9,076 nt of DNA from an uncultured Oscillospiraceae bacterium (GTDB taxonomy: Bacteria > Bacillota > Clostridia > Oscillospirales > Oscillospiraceae). The stretch is from contig CAKTKB010000055.1 of assembly GCA_934569195.1 (NCBI GenBank), forward strand, positions 1 to 9,076, given 5' to 3'. A model generated the notes under the pieces. The model had not been told where the DNA came from. It saw only the letters and a list, made by a program, of their open reading frames with translations, and did not search any database. The translations under genes were made by a program, and so were the position numbers. Below, piece after piece: positions 5,861-9,076 of this stretch (within the stretch, counting starts at the first letter, position 1; every line of letters begins with the position of its first letter).

Positions 5861-6616
5861 TCAAAGTCCTTCGGTGACGGTGAGGATTTCCGGCTCGCCG
5901 TCGGTGATGAGTACAGTATTTTCATAGTGGGCTGAAAGCTTGCCGTCGGCCGTGACCGTCGTCCAGTGGTCCTTCAGCACGCGCACGTCGGGAACGCCCG
6001 CGTTTACCATCGGCTCCACCGCAATGGTCATGCCCTTCAGAAGTCTCGGCCCGTGGCCGGGTGTGCCGTAATTCGGTACCTCCGGCTCCTCATGCAGATG
6101 CGCGCCGACGCCGTGTCCCACGAAATCGCGCACAACTGAAAAACCGTTAGACTCCACATACGTCTGGATGGCGTGGGAGATATCGGACACTCTGTGTCCC
6201 TGGGTCGCGAAGCGAATGCCCTCATAGAAGCTCTGCCTCGTGACATCAATCAGTTTCTGGGCTTCGGTGCTGATGACACCGCAGGGATAGGTCGCCGCGC
6301 AATCGCCGTGGAAGCCTTCATAGTAAGCGCCTACATCCACAGAGACAATGTCTCCCTCCTTCAGGACGTATCCGCCCGGAATGCCGTGGATCACCGTGCC
6401 GTTGACGGACACGCAGACGCTTGCCGGAAAGCCGCCATATCCCAGGAACGACGGTTTTGCGCCCTGGCTCACAATAAAGTGGTGTACGGCCTTGTCAATC
6501 TGCTTGGTTGTTACGCCGGGCTTTACCATGGAGCCTGCCAGCGCACGGGCGGCGGCAGTAATCCGGCAAGCCTTGCGCATCGACACAAGCTCTCGCTCAT
6601 TTTTAATCGCGATCAT
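5861..6616 (-). CDS. map: Methionine aminopeptidase, type I
   Basis: A 251-residue cytosolic metalloenzyme that removes the initiator methionine from new proteins when the second residue is small. The five metal ligands of the pita-bread fold are all present: D94, D105, H168, E201 and E232. The catalytic H76 (VIHGIP) is present too; each number is three below the E. coli one. There is no type II insert and no N-terminal zinc-finger extension, so it is a short type Ia enzyme. The ATG at 6616 is chosen because AGGGG (6628-6624) is 7 bases upstream; an in-frame TTG at 6622 would be too close. The ATG overlaps the adk stop codon (ATGA), which suggests coupled translation. The adk-map pair inside the spc operon is typical of Firmicutes. 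Confidence 0.97.
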   Translation of the reverse strand: MIAIKNERELVSMRKACRITAAARALAGSMVKPGVTTKQIDKAVHHFIVSQGAKPSFLGYGGFPASVCVSVNGTVIHGIPGGYVLKEGDIVSVDVGAYYEGFHGDCAATYPCGVISTEAQKLIDVTRQSFYEGIRFATQGHRVSDISHAIQTYVESNGFSVVRDFVGHGVGAHLHEEPEVPNYGTPGHGPRLLKGMTIAVEPMVNAGVPDVRVLKDHWTTVTADGKLSAHYENTVLITDGEPEILTVTEGL

Positions 6617-7251
6617 ACGCAAGCCCCTATCGCCTTGAGAATATCCCGGTTGGCATCCTCGATGGGCTGGTCGCCGCGAATCAGCCGCAGCTTGCCCAGG
6701 CCGGCGTAGAAGTCCTTCAGGACCTCCGTCTCCGCATGGTAAACCTCCAGACGCTTACGCACCGTCTCCGGTGTATCGTCCTTACGGATCACCAGCTTCT
6801 CGCCGCACAGATCGCAGATACCCTCGGTCTTGGGGGGATTGGCAACAATGTGATAGCTGGCTCCGCAAGCAGAGCAGACCCGCCGGCCGGTCATCCGGCC
6901 CTCGATCACGCTGTCGTCAATTTCAATGGAGACTACATGGTCAATCCGGATTCCGGCAGCCTCCAGCGCCTGGGCCTGGGCCAGGGTGCGGGGCACCCCG
7001 TCCAGGATAAAGCCCCGGGCACAGTCCGGCTGGGCCACCCGTTCCGCGACGATGCCCATAATGACATCGTCCGGAACCAGCAGGCCGTTATCCATGTAGT
7101 ATTTTGCTTTCTGGCCCACGGGAGTGCCGTTCTTCATGGCCTCCCGGAGCATGTTCCCGGTAGAAATGGCGGGGATTGAGAGCTTCTCAAGAAGCAGCTC
7201 CGCTTGGGTCCCCTTTCCGGCGCCGGGCGCGCCCAGTAGAATGAGATTCAT
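6613..7251 (-). CDS. adk: Adenylate kinase, long zinc-binding form
   Basis: A 212-residue adenylate kinase, which interconverts ATP plus AMP with two ADP in the cytosol. The P-loop GAPGAGKGT is at 7-15. The AMP-binding region covers about 30-59, with R36 and TGNMLR. LDGVPRT (83-89) keeps the conserved D84 and R88 but has V86 in place of the usual F of DGFPRT. The LID domain (about 122-160) carries a four-cysteine zinc site, C126, C129, C146 and C149, as in Gram-positive enzymes. The ATG has AGGAGG about 9 bases upstream, and secY ends 18 bases before. The stop overlaps the map start. The start and length fit the family. Confidence 0.98.
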   Translation of the reverse strand: MNLILLGAPGAGKGTQAELLLEKLSIPAISTGNMLREAMKNGTPVGQKAKYYMDNGLLVPDDVIMGIVAERVAQPDCARGFILDGVPRTLAQAQALEAAGIRIDHVVSIEIDDSVIEGRMTGRRVCSACGASYHIVANPPKTEGICDLCGEKLVIRKDDTPETVRKRLEVYHAETEVLKDFYAGLGKLRLIRGDQPIEDANRDILKAIGACV

Positions 7252-7269
7252 CCTGCCATACCTCCTGTC

Positions 7270-8535
7270 TTAATCCAGGAAGCCCTTGTAGTGCCGCATG
7301 AGCAGCTGGGCCTCCAGAGCCTTGACGGTCTCCAGCGCAACACCGACCACGATGATGACGGAGGTACCGCCGATTGCCAGACTCTTCACGGAGCTTACCA
7401 GGTTGCCTGCAATGATCGGCAGCAGAGCAACAATGCCCAGGTAAACGGCGCCAAAGACAACAATCTTGTTGATGACACGCTTGATGAACTCGGCGGTGGG
7501 CTTGCCGGGACGGAAGCCGGGAATGAAGCCGCCGTTCTGCTTCAGGTTGTTGGCAATTTCCACGGGATCGTACTGGATGGTGGAATAGAACCAGCTGAAG
7601 AAGAAGATCATCAGGAAGTAGATCACGGCGTAGGTCCAGCTGGAGGAGCTCCAGACATGCTCATACCAGAAGCCGGAGTTCACGCCCACGAAGGCGCAAA
7701 TCGTAGCGGGGATGGAGCAGATGGACTGGGCAAAGATGATGGGCAGAACGCCGGACATGTTGACCTTGATGGGCAGGTTGGTGTTCTGGCCGCCATAGAC
7801 CTTGCGGCCCACGACGCGCTTTGCGTACTGCACGGGGATCCGACGCTCTGCATCGTTGATAAACACGATGAAGATGATCAGCGCAGCCACGCCGATGATC
7901 GTCAGCAGTGCAACGTACCACTTCATGGAAAGCATGGTGCCGACCATGGTGGGCACGCGGGAGATGATGTTTGCGAACAGGATGATGGAAATACCGTTGC
8001 CGATGCCGAACTGGGTAATCTGCTCGCCCAGCCACATAACCACGGCGGAGCCGGCGGTGAAGGCGAGGATAATCACGATGGCCGGCAGGATGCCGGTGTC
8101 GGTAATGATGGCAGTACCGTAGTTGCGGAGCATCATGTAGTAGGCCCAGCCCATGAGCAGGCCCAGGCCAACGGTGGTGTAGCGGGTGATGCGCTCAATC
8201 TTCTTCTTACCTTCCTCACCCTCGTCCTTTGCCATACGCTCCAGAGCAGGGATGGCAATGGTGAGAAGCTGGATGATAATGGAAGCATTGATATAGGGCT
8301 GGATGGACAGCGCCAGGATGGTCGCCTGAGAGAAGGCGGAGCCGGACATAGCGTTGTACAGGCCCAGGATGGTAGTGGAAAGCGTGCTGTCAAAATACGC
8401 CTGCAGCGCAGCTACGTTGATCCCGGGAACGGGAATCACATTGCCGATACGGTAAAGCAGCAGGATGACGACGGTGAACAGAATCTTCTTACGAAGCTCC
8501 GGCAGACGCCAGGCATTTTGCAGTGTCTTGAACAC
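7270..8535 (-). CDS. secY: Preprotein translocase subunit SecY (GTG start)
   Basis: A 421-residue channel subunit of the SecYEG translocon in the cytoplasmic membrane; it passes or inserts unfolded proteins with SecA or the ribosome. Ten hydrophobic spans are visible at about 18-36, 71-97, 118-140, 148-168, 180-195, 207-226, 258-278, 300-320, 355-376 and 386-404. The plug region lies near 55-70. The cytosolic loop before span 9 has the conserved DPVEIANNLKQNGGFIPGFR (323-342), and the end EAQLLMRHYKGFL is typical. Length is near the Bacillus norm (about 430). The start is GTG at 8535, directly after the rplO TAA stop with no gap; AGGTGG (8546-8541) serves as ribosome binding site inside rplO. 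The N-terminus MFKTLQNAWR matches the family, which supports this start. Confidence 0.98.
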   Translation of the reverse strand: MFKTLQNAWRLPELRKKILFTVVILLLYRIGNVIPVPGINVAALQAYFDSTLSTTILGLYNAMSGSAFSQATILALSIQPYINASIIIQLLTIAIPALERMAKDEGEEGKKKIERITRYTTVGLGLLMGWAYYMMLRNYGTAIITDTGILPAIVIILAFTAGSAVVMWLGEQITQFGIGNGISIILFANIISRVPTMVGTMLSMKWYVALLTIIGVAALIIFIVFINDAERRIPVQYAKRVVGRKVYGGQNTNLPIKVNMSGVLPIIFAQSICSIPATICAFVGVNSGFWYEHVWSSSSWTYAVIYFLMIFFFSWFYSTIQYDPVEIANNLKQNGGFIPGFRPGKPTAEFIKRVINKIVVFGAVYLGIVALLPIIAGNLVSSVKSLAIGGTSVIIVVGVALETVKALEAQLLMRHYKGFLD

Positions 8536-8976
8536 TTAAACCACCTCGGCCTTTCCGCCTGCCTTTTCAATCTTTTCCTTGGCAGTCTCAGAGAAAGCCG
8601 CTGCTTTGACGGTGAGTTTCTTGGTCAGGGTGCCGTTGGACAGTACCTTCAGGCCGTAGGGGCAGGCATTCAGGATGCCCTTCTCGATGAGAGCGGCCGC
8701 ATCCACAACAGCGCCGTCCTCAAAACGATTCAGCACGGTCACATTCACCGCAGTCAGGGGCTTGGCATAGATATTGTTAAAGCCGCGCTTCGGGATGCGG
8801 CGAGCCAGAGGCATCTGGCCGCCTTCAAAGCCTGCACGGATCTTGCCGCCGGAACGGGCCTTCTGGCCCTTGTGGCCACGGCCGCCGGTCTTGCCGTTGC
8901 CGGAGCCAATGCCGCGGCCCTTACGCTTACCTACCTGGGTAGAACCCTCGACAGGAGAAAGCTCAGAGAGTTTCAT
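8536..8976 (-). CDS. rplO: 50S ribosomal protein L15
   Basis: A 146-residue L15, a late assembly protein of the large subunit that binds 23S rRNA. It begins [22 protein letters not shown], followed by a glycine- and basic-rich extended arm (about 17-58: [20 protein letters not shown] and [18 protein letters not shown]). The globular C-terminal part covers about 70-146. All these blocks and the length are typical. The ATG has AAGGAGG 8 bases upstream, lying in the 13-base gap after rpmD. Its stop codon directly abuts the secY GTG start, so the genes are probably translated in a coupled manner. Confidence 0.98.
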   Translation of the reverse strand: MKLSELSPVEGSTQVGKRKGRGIGSGNGKTGGRGHKGQKARSGGKIRAGFEGGQMPLARRIPKRGFNNIYAKPLTAVNVTVLNRFEDGAVVDAAALIEKGILNACPYGLKVLSNGTLTKKLTVKAAAFSETAKEKIEKAGGKAEVV

Positions 8977-8989
8977 AATTGTCTCCTCC

Positions 8990-9076
8990 TTATTCTACTT
9001 CGGTGACCTGGAGCAGATAGCCGATCTTAGCGATCTTGCCGCGGGTCTGGGTGTTGTCCGGCTGGATGGTAACCTG
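8990..9076 (-). CDS. rpmD: 50S ribosomal protein L30, C-terminal part only
   Basis: The last 28 codons and the TAA stop of a frame that runs off the right edge of the window. The visible residues include [20 protein letters not shown], which fits the C-terminal half of bacterial L30 (total usually about 60 residues). Position directly before rplO, as in the spc operon of nearly all bacteria, supports the call. Its stop codon lies at the start of the rplO Shine-Dalgarno region (TAAGGAGG). The start and N-terminal half are outside the window. Confidence 0.93.
   Translation of the reverse strand, partial: QVTIQPDNTQTRGKIAKIGYLLQVTEVE

Noticed and set aside
5859..5864. TTG start two codons upstream for the KOW gene
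   Set aside because: AAGGA would be only 2 bases from the TTG but is 8 bases from the ATG at 5858.
6617..6622. TTG start two codons upstream for map
   Set aside because: The AGGGG ribosome binding sequence would be one base away from this TTG, while the ATG at 6616 has the right spacing and the classic ATGA overlap with adk.
7248..7259. Tiny frame Met-Ala-Gly-stop just before adk
   Set aside because: The Shine-Dalgarno sequence is too close to its ATG for use, and the spacing fits the true adk ATG at 7251.
7291..9006. Long plus-strand open frame (571 codons) opposite secY and rplO
   Set aside because: It is antisense to two certain genes, is rich in H, D, G and Q as expected for a mirror frame, and has no family resemblance.

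Overview
The window is part of a Gram-positive (Firmicutes/Bacillota) chromosome, most likely class Clostridia and probably Oscillospirales. This is judged from the GC-rich, ribosomal-operon-type gene order, the cysteine-poor clostridial form of S4, the zinc-binding adenylate kinase, and the small KOW-domain gene between map and infA. All supportable genes lie on the minus strand, so transcription runs from high to low coordinates. The genus call is inference; no comparison could be run.

Region 1 (about 2277-9076) is the distal part of the S10-spc-alpha ribosomal protein supercluster. In transcription order it holds rpmD (only the 3' end is in the window), rplO, secY, adk, map, a KOW-domain RNA-binding protein, infA, rpmJ, rpsM, rpsK, rpsD, rpoA and rplQ. 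Spacing is tight: rplO abuts secY, adk overlaps map by 4 bases, and the KOW gene ends one base before infA. Almost every gene has a clear Shine-Dalgarno sequence. secY starts with GTG and infA with TTG. The group couples ribosome assembly (L30, L15, L36, S13, S11, S4, L17), translation initiation (IF1), N-terminal protein maturation (Map), nucleotide balance (Adk), secretion (SecY) and transcription (RpoA). A structured 3' untranslated region and a strong intrinsic terminator end the unit after rplQ.

Region 2 (about 260-2248) is a separate two-gene unit. A perfect-consensus promoter with an extended -10 element drives a GT4-family glycosyltransferase and a PlsC-type acyltransferase. The two genes overlap by 11 bases. 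Together they suggest membrane glycerolipid or glycolipid synthesis, but the exact substrates cannot be read from sequence.

Region 3 (about 79-241) is a compact single-gene tRNA-Thr(GGT) unit. It has its own perfect TTGACA-N17-TATAAT promoter, an encoded CCA end, and a 17-bp terminator hairpin that begins at the last base of the CCA.

Region 4 (1-78) has no gene. It holds a GC-rich hairpin, a 12-bp palindrome and a Shine-Dalgarno-like sequence pointing out of the window. The hairpin could be a REP-like element or the edge of an IS200/IS605-type element, but too little is visible to decide.

Most of the window is highly conserved housekeeping DNA and I see no clearly new biological system. The items most worth a second look are the left-edge hairpin, the glycosyltransferase-acyltransferase pair, the poorly characterised KOW protein whose C-terminal codons form the infA ribosome binding site, and the hairpins in front of rpoA and after rplQ.
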